A DNA stretch of 64,000 nucleotides, taken from positions 1 through 64,000 of the forward strand of contig SCQP01000016.1 in assembly GCA_004299485.1 (NCBI GenBank), read 5' to 3'. The position numbers and the translations under genes are program-made. The DNA comes from Acidobacteriota bacterium. Lineage in GTDB: Bacteria > Acidobacteriota > Terriglobia > Terriglobales > SCQP01. The stretch's first letter is position 1. The number at the start of each line of letters is the position of its first letter. Shown piece by piece: positions 40,481 through 48,439 of the stretch. Under the pieces are notes generated by a model, which searched no databases, was not told the origin of the DNA, and was given only the letters and a program-made list of their open reading frames with translations.

Positions 40481-42235
40481 ATGAGGTTCACCCGCGTTCT
40501 TCCCCTCCTGCTCGGCATGGCCGTGGCAGTAGTCGCCCAGCATCCGGCTCACCCCCGTCCTGAACCTCCTGGGCCGGCGGGGCGGCTGCAGCATATTGTG
40601 GTGATCTTTCAGGAGAATATCTCCTTCGATCACTACTTCGCGACTTACCCGCACGCTCTCAATCCCCCCGGCGAGCCTCCCTTTCATGCGCTCCCCGGCA
40701 CGCCCTCCGTAGAGGGTCTCAGCGGCGCGCTGCTGACGCAGAATCCCAATTTCACCAACCGCGCCAACGGCGCCAACGCCGCCAACCCTTTCCGATTGGA
40801 CCGCTCTCAGGCGGCGACCGCCGATCAGAGTCACACCTACCATAACGAACAGTTGGCTTTCGATCACGGCAAGATGGACCTGTTTCCCAAATACACCGGG
40901 CGGCGTGGGCCCCCGCCGGGCGAGCATGCCCCCTCGTGGCTGAAACCGCCGCTGACAACGCAAGGGCTGGTCATGGGCTACTTCGATGGCAACACCGTCA
41001 CCGCCCTCTGGAACTACGCCCAGCATTACGCCATGTCCGATTATTTCTTTGGCACCACCTTTGGGCCCTCCACCGTAGGAGCTCTGAATCTGATCTCCGG
41101 GCAAACCAATGGCGTCAGCGCCACGCGCAATGGTCACGGCGGCATTGTTGACGGCGGCGCCGGATCGCTGACGGACAGCAGCGATTCCGATCCGCTCGGC
41201 GACGTCTGTTCGAATCCCGCGCGGACGCAGTTTGCCATGGGCGGCAAAAACATCGGCGATCTGCTGACCGCAGCAGGCGTCACCTGGGGATGGTTTCAGG
41301 GCGGATTCGACCTGCAGATGGTCAACCCGGACGGATCTACCGGCTGTCGCAGGCGGCATTTCTCCCGCATCGTGGGCCGCAATATCACCGATTACGTGCC
41401 GCACCACGATCCCTTTCAGTACTACGCCTCCACCGCCAACCCGCAACACCTCCGTCCCTCATCGCTGCAGGCCATCGGCCACAATGGCGGCCGTGCCAAC
41501 CACAACTACGATCTCGAAGACTTCTTTGACGCCGTCCTCGGCGGCAATTTCCCTCAGGTTACCTTCCTCAAGGCCCCCGCCTATGAGAATGGGCACGCCG
41601 GCAATTCCGACCCCCTCGACGGCCAGAACTTCATCGTGCGCGTCATCAATTTCCTGGAACGGCAGAAGCAGTGGGATCACACCGCGGTAATTCTCACTTA
41701 CGATGATTCCGACGGCTGGTACGATCACGTGGCCAGTCCGCGGGTCAATGGTTCCCGTTCCAGCGAAGACGCCTTCACTTCACCCGGCGTGTGCGGCGAT
41801 GGCACACCTCGCCTGCGCGGCATCGCCGCCAACAACCCGCGCGCGCAAGGCCGCTGTGGCTACGGTCCACGCCTGCCGCTGCTGGTGATCTCCCCCTGGA
41901 CCCGGCCGAATTTTGTCGCCCACAACCTGACCGACCAGACCTCCGTCCTGCGCCTGATCGAAGACACCTTCCTGCACGGCGAGCGCATCGGACGTGGCTC
42001 CTTTGACGCCATCTCCGGCTCGCTCGATCCCATGTTCGACTTTAGCGGCACACAACCAGGAAACACCAAGCGGCTGCTGTTGACTCCCTCAACCGGCGAG
42101 GCCCGGGGCTCCCGGGGCCCCCGGTTTGGCCGAGTGTCAAGCGTGGTAAACGACACAGTGCGTCGTTTACGGGCGCAGCCACGCCAGGTCCCGCGCCAGT
42201 CGATGTCCGGTGGCGGCAGCTCGGAGGAGTCCTGA
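40481..42235 (+). CDS. Secreted phosphoesterase (phosphatidylinositol/phospholipase C or acid phosphatase AcpA type)
   Basis: A 584-residue secreted protein with a signal peptide (RVLPLLLGMAVAVVA). Family motifs: HIVVIFQENISFDHYFATYP (catalytic Thr/Ser and metal site), VMGYFDGNTVTALWNYAQHYAMSDYFF, TYDDSDGWYDHV and RLPLLVISPWTRP. It probably hydrolyses phospholipids or phosphomonoesters outside the cytoplasm. The ATG at 40481 is preferred to one at 40457 inside the oxidase gene. The final roughly 45 residues (GEARGSRGPRFGRVSSVV onward) do not match the family and run into the dispersed repeat; they may be an acquired tail. Confidence 0.85.
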   Translation: MRFTRVLPLLLGMAVAVVAQHPAHPRPEPPGPAGRLQHIVVIFQENISFDHYFATYPHALNPPGEPPFHALPGTPSVEGLSGALLTQNPNFTNRANGANAANPFRLDRSQAATADQSHTYHNEQLAFDHGKMDLFPKYTGRRGPPPGEHAPSWLKPPLTTQGLVMGYFDGNTVTALWNYAQHYAMSDYFFGTTFGPSTVGALNLISGQTNGVSATRNGHGGIVDGGAGSLTDSSDSDPLGDVCSNPARTQFAMGGKNIGDLLTAAGVTWGWFQGGFDLQMVNPDGSTGCRRRHFSRIVGRNITDYVPHHDPFQYYASTANPQHLRPSSLQAIGHNGGRANHNYDLEDFFDAVLGGNFPQVTFLKAPAYENGHAGNSDPLDGQNFIVRVINFLERQKQWDHTAVILTYDDSDGWYDHVASPRVNGSRSSEDAFTSPGVCGDGTPRLRGIAANNPRAQGRCGYGPRLPLLVISPWTRPNFVAHNLTDQTSVLRLIEDTFLHGERIGRGSFDAISGSLDPMFDFSGTQPGNTKRLLLTPSTGEARGSRGPRFGRVSSVVNDTVRRLRAQPRQVPRQSMSGGGSSEES

Positions 42236-42387
42236 GCGCCAGCGGGCGGACCCTGCCGGGAATCGAAGCCCGCACTCCAAGCGGCCATCGGGAGCGACCA
42301 GGGCAAAAAGTGGCGAGCCACCAACGGAGCCCCGCAGGGCGTGACTGAGGTCATGGACGGACCGTGCGCCCCGAGCCAACTTCTTAG
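42215..42387 (+). repeat. Dispersed ~170-bp repeat, copy A
   Basis: This copy matches 48276-48439 in the same orientation. The core, from GAGCGCCAGCGGGCGG to the AGTGGCGAGCCAC end, is almost identical across about 85 bases. The edges (GGCAGC at the left, CCAA(A/C)TTCTTAG at the right) also match, while the part in between has diverged. It begins inside the last codons of the phosphoesterase gene and ends 6 bases before the radical SAM ATG, whose ribosome site (AGGAAG) it helps form. Confidence 0.8.
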
Positions 42388-42393
42388 GAAGCA

Positions 42394-43497
42394 ATGGCCG
42401 TCGGCGCCAAATCCGATTTCAATGACGCACCCTTCATTGCCATTTGGGAAGTAACCCAGGCGTGTGATCTCGCCTGTCAGCACTGTCGCGCCTCAGCGCA
42501 TCCGGAGCGCTCCTCGCGGGAGCTATCGACGTGCGAAGGCAAAGCTCTGTTGCGGCAGGTGCGTGAGTTGGCCGTCCCGGTCTTCGTACTCACCGGCGGC
42601 GACCCCATGAAGCGCCCCGATATCTTTCATCTGGTGGAGTACGGCACCCAGCTCGGCGTGCGTGTCTCGATGACGCCGAGCACCACGCCACTGCTGACGC
42701 GCGAGGCCATCAGGGACCTCAAAGCTTCCGGCCTGGCGCGGCTCGCCGTCAGCATCGATGGCGCCACCGCCGCCGTCCATGATCACTTCCGGCGCGTGCC
42801 GGGCGCCTTCGCGCGCGCGCTCGACACCGTCCGCTGGGCGCGGGAGGTGGGCCTGCCGGCGCAGATCAATACCACCATCGGCCGCCATAATGGCGGCGGC
42901 ATCGAGGCGATGGCGGCCCTCATGGAAACGCTCGACATCGTGCTCTGGAGCGTCTTCTTTCTGATTCCGGTCGGGCGCGGCCGGCCCGAAGATTGCCTCG
43001 ATGCGGAGAACATCGAACGCGTTTTCGCGCAGCTTTACGCTATTGCGTGCCGCGTGCGCTTCGATGTGAAAACCACCGAGGCGATGCATTACCGCCGCTA
43101 CCTCTTGCAGCAGCGTGCGCGCGAGCGGGCCTCGACCGGCGCAGTAGCCATGCCGCTGCCCTGGGCGGCGGCCGGCTCGGCGCGGGCACCGCGCGGCCTC
43201 AATGACGGCAAAGGCTTCATCTTTATCTCCTACCGGGGCGAGGTCTACCCCAGCGGCTTTCTGCCGCTGTCGGCCGGCAATGTGCGCCGCGCGCCGCTGG
43301 GCGAGATCTATCGCACCTCACCGTTGCTGCGGGCGCTGCGCGATGCCACTCTGCTCGAAGGCAAATGTGGCGTCTGTGAATTTCGTGAGATTTGCGGCGG
43401 TTCGCGCGCGCGCGCTTATGCCGTCTCGGGCAGCGTCTTCGCCGCCGATCCCGGCTGTGTCTATGAACCGCCCAGGTGGCTCAATAAAGGTCTTTAG
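42394..43497 (+). CDS. Radical SAM/SPASM domain protein
   Basis: A 367-residue enzyme. The radical SAM cluster motif is CDLACQHC (CxxxCxxC) near residue 25, then FVLTGGDPMKRPDI and LARLAVSIDGATAAVHDHFRRV. The C-terminal SPASM region has CGVCEFREICGGSRARAYA and a later DPGC, giving ligands for auxiliary clusters. This architecture is shared by heme-pathway enzymes (NirJ/AhbC/AhbD) and peptide-modifying enzymes, and looks closest to the group annotated TIGR04053. No precursor-peptide gene is adjacent. The ATG at 42394 has AGGAAG just upstream, at the end of the dispersed repeat. Confidence 0.85.
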   Translation: MAVGAKSDFNDAPFIAIWEVTQACDLACQHCRASAHPERSSRELSTCEGKALLRQVRELAVPVFVLTGGDPMKRPDIFHLVEYGTQLGVRVSMTPSTTPLLTREAIRDLKASGLARLAVSIDGATAAVHDHFRRVPGAFARALDTVRWAREVGLPAQINTTIGRHNGGGIEAMAALMETLDIVLWSVFFLIPVGRGRPEDCLDAENIERVFAQLYAIACRVRFDVKTTEAMHYRRYLLQQRARERASTGAVAMPLPWAAAGSARAPRGLNDGKGFIFISYRGEVYPSGFLPLSAGNVRRAPLGEIYRTSPLLRALRDATLLEGKCGVCEFREICGGSRARAYAVSGSVFAADPGCVYEPPRWLNKGL

Positions 43498-43850
43498 TGC
43501 CGGCGCTTCTTCTTTTTCTTCCGTCCCGGCTGCCCCACCGGTGTCGCCTCCGCTGGTGCGCTCGGTGTCGTCGCTTCCGGCCGCGCCTCTGCATGCGCTT
43601 CCGGTGCTGGCACGGGCGGTGGTGGCGGCACGTCGCTGATAGCCGGTCCCCCTGCGGTCGCAGGCGCCGGGTGCATGCCGTGGTCCGTGAGATCCATCCA
43701 GGCGAACCACGCCACTCCAATGCCAAAGAGGGCATCCGGAATCGCTATCCACCACATGTTTTCCTTCGCCATCCACACCGCCAGCACCACGACAATAATG
43801 CCCAGCACGATTAACAAGTACTGGAAGCTTTTCTGAATGCCCTCTGCCAT
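43494..43850 (-). CDS. Small membrane protein with Pro/Ala-rich tail and basic C-terminus
   Basis: A 118-residue protein. Two hydrophobic segments, FQYLLIVLGIIVVVLAVWMA and WWIAIPDALFGIGVAWFAW, are followed by a roughly 50-residue Pro/Ala/Glu-rich linker (DVPPPPPVPAPEAHAEARPE) and a very basic end (GRKKKKKRRH). The charged tail is likely cytoplasmic and could bind nucleic acid or phospholipid. I do not recognise a family. It lies 6 bases downstream of the permease gene and overlaps the radical SAM stop tail to tail by 4 bases. Confidence 0.6.
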   Translation of the reverse strand: MAEGIQKSFQYLLIVLGIIVVVLAVWMAKENMWWIAIPDALFGIGVAWFAWMDLTDHGMHPAPATAGGPAISDVPPPPPVPAPEAHAEARPEATTPSAPAEATPVGQPGRKKKKKRRH

Positions 43851-43856
43851 AAGCCT

Positions 43857-45437
43857 CTAGCCTACCGCCTTTCGCCCGCCCATCGCCACTGACCCCTGAC
43901 CCCTGTCCCCTGTTCCCTGGTGAAATTCGCTCCGCTTCCGGCCGTAGTAGTAGTACACCAGCAGTCCAATAATCATCCAGCCGAAAAACCGCACCCACGT
44001 CTCCACCGGTAGCGCCAGCATCAGCACGCCGCAAAACACCACCGCCAGGATCGGAAACAGTGGCACGAACGGCACCCGGAAGCCGCGTGGCCGGTCCGGT
44101 TGCTTCTTCCGCAGCACCAGCACCCCCAGCGCCACCAGCGCAAACGCGAATAGCGTCCCGATGTTGCTCAAATCCGCCGCCGCGCCGATGTCCACCAGTC
44201 CGGCCGGAATGCCCACCACCAGCCCCGCAATCCAGCTCGAGGCATACGGCGTCTGGTATTTCGGGTGGACTTTCGAAAATACCGGCGGTAGCAGCCGGTC
44301 GCGCGACATCGCAAACCAGATGCGCGTCTGCCCGTACTGGAACACCAGCAGCGACGACAGCATCCCCATCAGCGCCCCGATATCTACGGCGTACAGCACC
44401 CAGGGGTTGGCCTTGAGCACGCGCAGCGCGTACGACACCGGCGCATTAGCCGCCTCCCCGCTCAGAAACGTGCTGTACTTCATCATTCCCAGCAGCACCA
44501 CGGCCACGCCCACGTACAACACCGCGCACACAATCAGCGACCCGATGATGCCGAAGGGAATATCCCGCTGCGGGTTGATGGCTTCTTCCGATGCGGTCGA
44601 GACCGAGTCAAACCCGATATAAGTGAAGAACACAATCGCCCCGCCGGTGATGATGCCGGCAAAACCATGCGGCGCGAACGGGTGCCAGTTCGCCGGCTTC
44701 ACCAGCATCCCCCCGGCGATGATGAAAATCAGGATGGCGGCGAGCTTGATCACCACCATGATATTGTTCGTCTCTGCCGATTCCCGGATGCCGCGCACCA
44801 GCAGCACCGTCAGAATCATCACCACCAGAAAGCCCGGCAGGTTGAACCACGCCCCCGTCCGCACTCCGTTCTCCCAAATAGGCTGCGTCAACTGCGGGGG
44901 CAGGCGGATGCCCATCGCTCCCAGCAAACTGGTGAAGTAGCCCGAAAATCCCACCGCCACCGCGACGTTGCTGACCGCGTATTCCAGAATCAGATCCCAG
45001 CCGATGATCCAGGCGATCAGCTCGCCCAGCGTGGCGTAGGAGTATGTATACGCCGACCCTGCGATAGGAATCATCGATGCCAGCTCGGCGTAGCACAGCC
45101 CCGCAAAGCTGCACACCACCGCCACCAGAATGAACGAAATGGCGATTGACGGCCCCGCCGCTGGCCGCCCATGCATCATGGCGTGCGACAAGTTGCCGTA
45201 CTGTATCAGGCTGGTGATGATGTCCAGCACCTGCGCATGCAGAATCGACGGCACCTTGTAGGCTTCGCCCGCCGCCGCCGTGCCCGTCAGCACGAAAATG
45301 CCCGAACCCACAATCGCGCCTATCCCCAGCGCCACCAGGCTCCACGGTCCCAGCGTCTTTTTCAACTTGTGCGACGGCTCTTCCGAGGCGGCAATCAGCT
45401 TGTCGATGGATTTAGTGCGCCAGAGCTGGGAAGACAT
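43857..45437 (-). CDS. APC-superfamily amino acid permease
   Basis: A 526-residue transporter with about 12-14 transmembrane helices. The N-terminal helix contains the APC hallmark LGIGAIVGSGIFVLTGTAA, followed by FAGLCYAELASMIPIAGSAYTYSYATLGEL. It ends with paired helices (GLLVYYYYGRKRSEF). It resembles the cationic amino acid (YfnA/CAT) group. The last 20 residues, from GTGDRGQGS onward, are encoded by a heptamer tandem repeat and are probably not part of the ancestral protein. Substrate inferred only as an amino acid. The small membrane-protein gene follows after 6 bases. Confidence 0.88.
   Translation of the reverse strand: MSSQLWRTKSIDKLIAASEEPSHKLKKTLGPWSLVALGIGAIVGSGIFVLTGTAAAGEAYKVPSILHAQVLDIITSLIQYGNLSHAMMHGRPAAGPSIAISFILVAVVCSFAGLCYAELASMIPIAGSAYTYSYATLGELIAWIIGWDLILEYAVSNVAVAVGFSGYFTSLLGAMGIRLPPQLTQPIWENGVRTGAWFNLPGFLVVMILTVLLVRGIRESAETNNIMVVIKLAAILIFIIAGGMLVKPANWHPFAPHGFAGIITGGAIVFFTYIGFDSVSTASEEAINPQRDIPFGIIGSLIVCAVLYVGVAVVLLGMMKYSTFLSGEAANAPVSYALRVLKANPWVLYAVDIGALMGMLSSLLVFQYGQTRIWFAMSRDRLLPPVFSKVHPKYQTPYASSWIAGLVVGIPAGLVDIGAAADLSNIGTLFAFALVALGVLVLRKKQPDRPRGFRVPFVPLFPILAVVFCGVLMLALPVETWVRFFGWMIIGLLVYYYYGRKRSEFHQGTGDRGQGSVAMGGRKAVG
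43889..43920. repeat. Heptamer tandem repeat at the permease 3' end
   Basis: Four units on the plus strand, CTGACCC, CTGACCC, CTGTCCC, CTGTTCC, then CTGG. They lie inside the last codons of the leftward permease gene and add a low-complexity tail to the protein. The type is that of the heptamer repeats at 33361-33442, with a different core. Confidence 0.8.
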
Positions 45438-45449
45438 GCAGGAGTTCTT

Positions 45450-46220
45450 TCAGGCTAACACTGCTCCGCCGTTTGCGCTAACCACCGAGCCGGTCATGAA
45501 GTTGGCCCAGGGCGAGCACAGGAAGGCAATGCAGCCGGCGATTTCTTCCGGCTTGCCTACCCGTCCCAGCGGAATCGCGCCAAACACCCGGTCGGCATGC
45601 GCGCGGAAAGCGGGCCGCGCCATGTCGGTGTTGACCCAGCCGGGGGCCACACAATTCACCAGAATGCCGTCCCGCGCGACCTCCGTCGATAGCCCGCGCA
45701 CGAAGCCGATCACGCCTGCCTTCGCCGTCCCATAATCCGCGTGCCACGCCTCGCCCCGCTGTCCCGCCGTAGAGGCAATCGCCACAATTCGCCCGCGCGG
45801 CGTCTCGCCCTCGCGCCCCTGACTCTTCATCTGTTTCACCGCCGCCCGCACCAGATGAAACACGCCGCTCAGATTGATCGCCAGGCCGTTATTCCACGCC
45901 CCGGGCTCTAGATTCTCAATCGCCACGTCCTCGGCATTCCAGATGCCCGCGTTAGCCACGGCAATGTCCAGCCGCCCGAAGCGCTCCACCGCCGCCCGCA
46001 CCAGCGCTTCACCCGCCCCCGCCTCCCGTCCATCCGCTGCAATCGCACAAATGCTCTCCGGCGCCGTCGCCACCAGCGCCTCCGCCGCGCCCTGGTCCGC
46101 CCGGTAGCTGAACGCCACCTGCGCCCCTGCCTCCACCAGCAGCTTCACTGCCGCTGCGCCAATCCCCCGCGACCCGCCGCTCACCACCGCGACTTGCCCA
46201 TCCAAATTTATAAACAGCAC
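45450..46220 (-). CDS. Short-chain dehydrogenase/reductase (FabG-like)
   Basis: A 256-residue SDR. The cofactor motif is VVSGGSRGIGAAAV (TGxxxGIG variant with Ser) near residue 12, then VANAGIW (NAG), a catalytic Ser in IVAIASTAG, and YGTAKAGVIGFVRGL with the YxxxK pair. The end VNTDMARPAF and NFMTGSVVSANGGAVLA matches 3-oxoacyl-ACP reductase-like enzymes; the substrate is not known. I choose the GTG at 46218-46220; a longer frame has no better start. Divergent from the FitA-like antitoxin, 84 bases away. Confidence 0.82.
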   Translation of the reverse strand: MLFINLDGQVAVVSGGSRGIGAAAVKLLVEAGAQVAFSYRADQGAAEALVATAPESICAIAADGREAGAGEALVRAAVERFGRLDIAVANAGIWNAEDVAIENLEPGAWNNGLAINLSGVFHLVRAAVKQMKSQGREGETPRGRIVAIASTAGQRGEAWHADYGTAKAGVIGFVRGLSTEVARDGILVNCVAPGWVNTDMARPAFRAHADRVFGAIPLGRVGKPEEIAGCIAFLCSPWANFMTGSVVSANGGAVLA

Positions 46221-46304
46221 GTGCGCATAGTACCGGCCCCGGCCCTTTCTGCGCAACCGTCCCACGCGCTTGCATTTTGCCTGCAACGCTGGCATTATGA
46301 CTGC

Positions 46305-46541
46305 ATGGCGGTACAGATCACCATCCGCAACGTGCCTGACGCCGTTCGCAACGAACTCGCCTCCCGTGCCGCCGCCGAGGGCCGCTCCATGCAGGAATAT
46401 CTCCGCCTCGCTCTCGAGCGCCTGGCCTCCCAGCCCACCAACGAATCCCTGATGCGTCAGATCCGCGAACGTAAGCGTCTTAGCCAGTCCAGGATCAGTG
46501 CCGAGCAGATTCTTAGATATCGCGATGAAGACCGCAGGTGA
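46305..46541 (+). CDS. FitA/VapB-like ribbon-helix-helix antitoxin
   Basis: A 78-residue antitoxin. An N-terminal ribbon-helix-helix, VQITIRNVPDAVRNELASRAAAEGRSMQEYLRL, is followed by a C-terminal toxin-binding segment with ERKRLSQSRISAEQILRYRDEDRR, matching the FitA tail that inserts an Arg into the PIN active site. The ATG at 46305 is preceded by an AT-rich promoter-like stretch (GCATTATGAC). A short dyad, TGCA-N7-TGCA, at 46271-46285 may be part of the operator. The stop overlaps the VapC start by 4 bases. Confidence 0.82.
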   Translation: MAVQITIRNVPDAVRNELASRAAAEGRSMQEYLRLALERLASQPTNESLMRQIRERKRLSQSRISAEQILRYRDEDRR

Positions 46542-46936
46542 ACCTCGTCATTGATGCTTCGGCGATGGTCGTGGCGCTCGCCGATAGCGGTTCCGATGGT
46601 GCTTGGGCGGAGCGTTTAGTGCACGAACACTCCCTCGCCGCCCCAGCACTGTTCTGGGCGGAGGCGACGAACCTGTTCCGCCGCATGGAAGCGGCCGGAG
46701 ATCTCACCCTGGCAGAAGCCGGCGCAGTACGCGAAGAGCTCATGCAATTCGCGGTCGAAGCCTTCCCCTTCCGCCCGTTTGCCGCCCGCATCTGGGAGCT
46801 GCGCCACAACCTCACCAGTTACGATGCCTGGTACGTGGCCCTGGCCGAAAGCCTCGACTGCCCCCTCGCCACCCTCGATCTCCGCCTCGCCCGCGCCCCC
46901 GGCCCCCGCTGCGCTTTCCTCACGCCCGTCGACTAA
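46538..46936 (+). CDS. VapC/FitB-like PIN-domain ribonuclease toxin
   Basis: A 132-residue PIN-domain protein. The first acidic residue is in VIDASAMVVAL, a conserved Glu in FWAEATNLFRR, an Asp in LTSYDAWYVALAE and a further Asp in LATLDLRLARA, so the four-acid PIN site is complete. The start is GTG, overlapping the antitoxin stop (GTGA). VapC toxins cut tRNA or rRNA. Its sequence, notably WELRHNLTSYDAWYVALAE, is close to the toxin at 55893-56297, so the two pairs are probably paralogous or acquired from one family. Confidence 0.85.
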   Translation: MNLVIDASAMVVALADSGSDGAWAERLVHEHSLAAPALFWAEATNLFRRMEAAGDLTLAEAGAVREELMQFAVEAFPFRPFAARIWELRHNLTSYDAWYVALAESLDCPLATLDLRLARAPGPRCAFLTPVD

Positions 46937-47017
46937 ACCGTCCAGCACGCGAGAGCCGTGGCCCACCCGTCCGAGATCGGCATCGGATGATAGTAGAGAA
47001 TAGAATCGAAGGATCCG

Positions 47018-48439
47018 GTCACGGATACCGCTCTCAAAAGCGTCCTCATTATCGGCGCCGGCTTCGCCGGCCTTCACTGTGCCCGCAAACTCGCAGCCGT
47101 CCCTAATCTGTGCGTCACCCTCGTTGACAAACACAATTACCAGCAATTCCAGCCCCTGTTGTATCAGGTGGCCACGGGCATTCTAGCGCCGGAAAATGCC
47201 GCCTTCAATCTTCGTGCTGTGTTGGTCCAAGATACCAACGTCGAGGTAACGCTGGCCGAAATTGTGACCGTCGATCTCGCTGCGCGCCGGGCGACGGCGC
47301 GCAATGGCGCCGTCTTCCATGCCGATTATCTGGTCCTCGCCGCCGGCAGCACCGCCAACTTTTTCGGTATTCCCGGCGTCGCCCAGTTCGCCTTCCCTAT
47401 GTATTCGCTGCAGGATGCCGAACGCCTGCGCTCCCGCCTGCTGGAGTTGCTGGAAGCGGCCGACCGCCGAGGCACGGCCGCCCCCGGCCCGGCGATAGTG
47501 ATCGTCGGCGCCGGCGCCACCGGCGTTGAAACCGCGGGCGCCATCGCCGACATCCTGCAGCGCATGCCGCCGCATCTCTACCCCCATCTCGACCGTCATC
47601 AGGTTTCCATCACCCTGGTCGATAAGGGTGCCACCGTCCTTCCCGGCTTCACCGCTCAGTCGCAAGCCTACGCGGCCGCCATCCTCGGCGAGCGCGGCGT
47701 AACCCTGCGCCTGGGCGCCGCCGTCCGGGAAGTATCCGCTCACGCTGTCCTGCTCGCCGATGGCTCCCACCTCCAGGCAGACGCGGTGATCTGGGCGGGC
47801 GGCCTCAAGGCCTCTGGTCTAGCCGCTGCCCTCGGTCTCAAACCGGGGCACGGCGGCCGCCTGGATGTGCAGTCCGATCTCACTCTCGCCGGTTACCCCT
47901 GCGTGTACGCCCTCGGCGATTTCGCCAACTGCAGGGACGCCTCCGGCAAGCCCCTGCCTCAGTTAGCCGCGGTCGCCCAGCAAGCCGGCCGCCACTGTGC
48001 CGCCAATATTGCCGCCCACGCCGCCGGTGACCCCCAAACCCCTTTTGTGTATCTCGACAAGGGCGTCATGGCAATGATTGGCCGCAATGCCGCCGTCGCA
48101 GAAATCGGCGCCCGCCATCACCCCATCTCGGGCGTTTTCGCCTTTGCCGCCTGGCTGGGCGTGCATGTGGTCTTGCTGACCACGGTGCGCGCGAAAATGG
48201 ACACCTTCCTGGAGTGGGCGTGGGATTATTTTGGTCGCGTCCACGTCAGTCCGGTTCTCGATCGTCCCACTTGGTGGCAGCCTGGAGGAGCCCCGAGCGC
48301 CAGCGGGCGGACCCTGCCGGGAATCGAAGCCCGCACTCCAAGCGACCATCGGGAGCGACCAGGGCAAAAAATGGCGAGCCACGTCGACTGGGCGCCGGAG
48401 ACACCCACCACGCCCCGTGGCCCCAGGCCAAATTCTTAG
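47018..48439 (+). CDS. NADH dehydrogenase type 2 (NDH-2) with no canonical start codon
   Basis: A membrane-associated flavoprotein of about 470 residues that would pass electrons from NADH to quinone without pumping protons. FAD motif VLIIGAGFAGLHCARKLA is near the N-terminus, NADH motif IVIVGAGATGVETAGAIADI in the middle, then CVYALGDFANCRD and LAAVAQQAGRHCAANIAAHA. The frame is open from 46997 (after TAG 46994-46996), but no ATG, GTG or TTG occurs before the FAD motif. AGGA at 47010-47013 points to a GTC at 47018, perhaps a mutated GTG. The first normal start (TTG 47159) would lose the FAD motif. The C-terminal 55 or so residues are encoded by repeat copy B. Confidence 0.8.
   Translation, partial: VTDTALKSVLIIGAGFAGLHCARKLAAVPNLCVTLVDKHNYQQFQPLLYQVATGILAPENAAFNLRAVLVQDTNVEVTLAEIVTVDLAARRATARNGAVFHADYLVLAAGSTANFFGIPGVAQFAFPMYSLQDAERLRSRLLELLEAADRRGTAAPGPAIVIVGAGATGVETAGAIADILQRMPPHLYPHLDRHQVSITLVDKGATVLPGFTAQSQAYAAAILGERGVTLRLGAAVREVSAHAVLLADGSHLQADAVIWAGGLKASGLAAALGLKPGHGGRLDVQSDLTLAGYPCVYALGDFANCRDASGKPLPQLAAVAQQAGRHCAANIAAHAAGDPQTPFVYLDKGVMAMIGRNAAVAEIGARHHPISGVFAFAAWLGVHVVLLTTVRAKMDTFLEWAWDYFGRVHVSPVLDRPTWWQPGGAPSASGRTLPGIEARTPSDHRERPGQKMASHVDWAPETPTTPRGPRPNS
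48276..48439 (+). repeat. Dispersed ~170-bp repeat, copy B
   Basis: The same element as 42215-42387, in the same orientation; the central 85 or so bases differ at only a few positions. Here it lies inside the 3' end of the NDH-2 frame and supplies its last codons, the final TAG being the element's TTCTTAG end. Both copies follow rightward genes directly, so it may spread by insertion at gene ends or act as a transcription-end structure. Confidence 0.8.
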
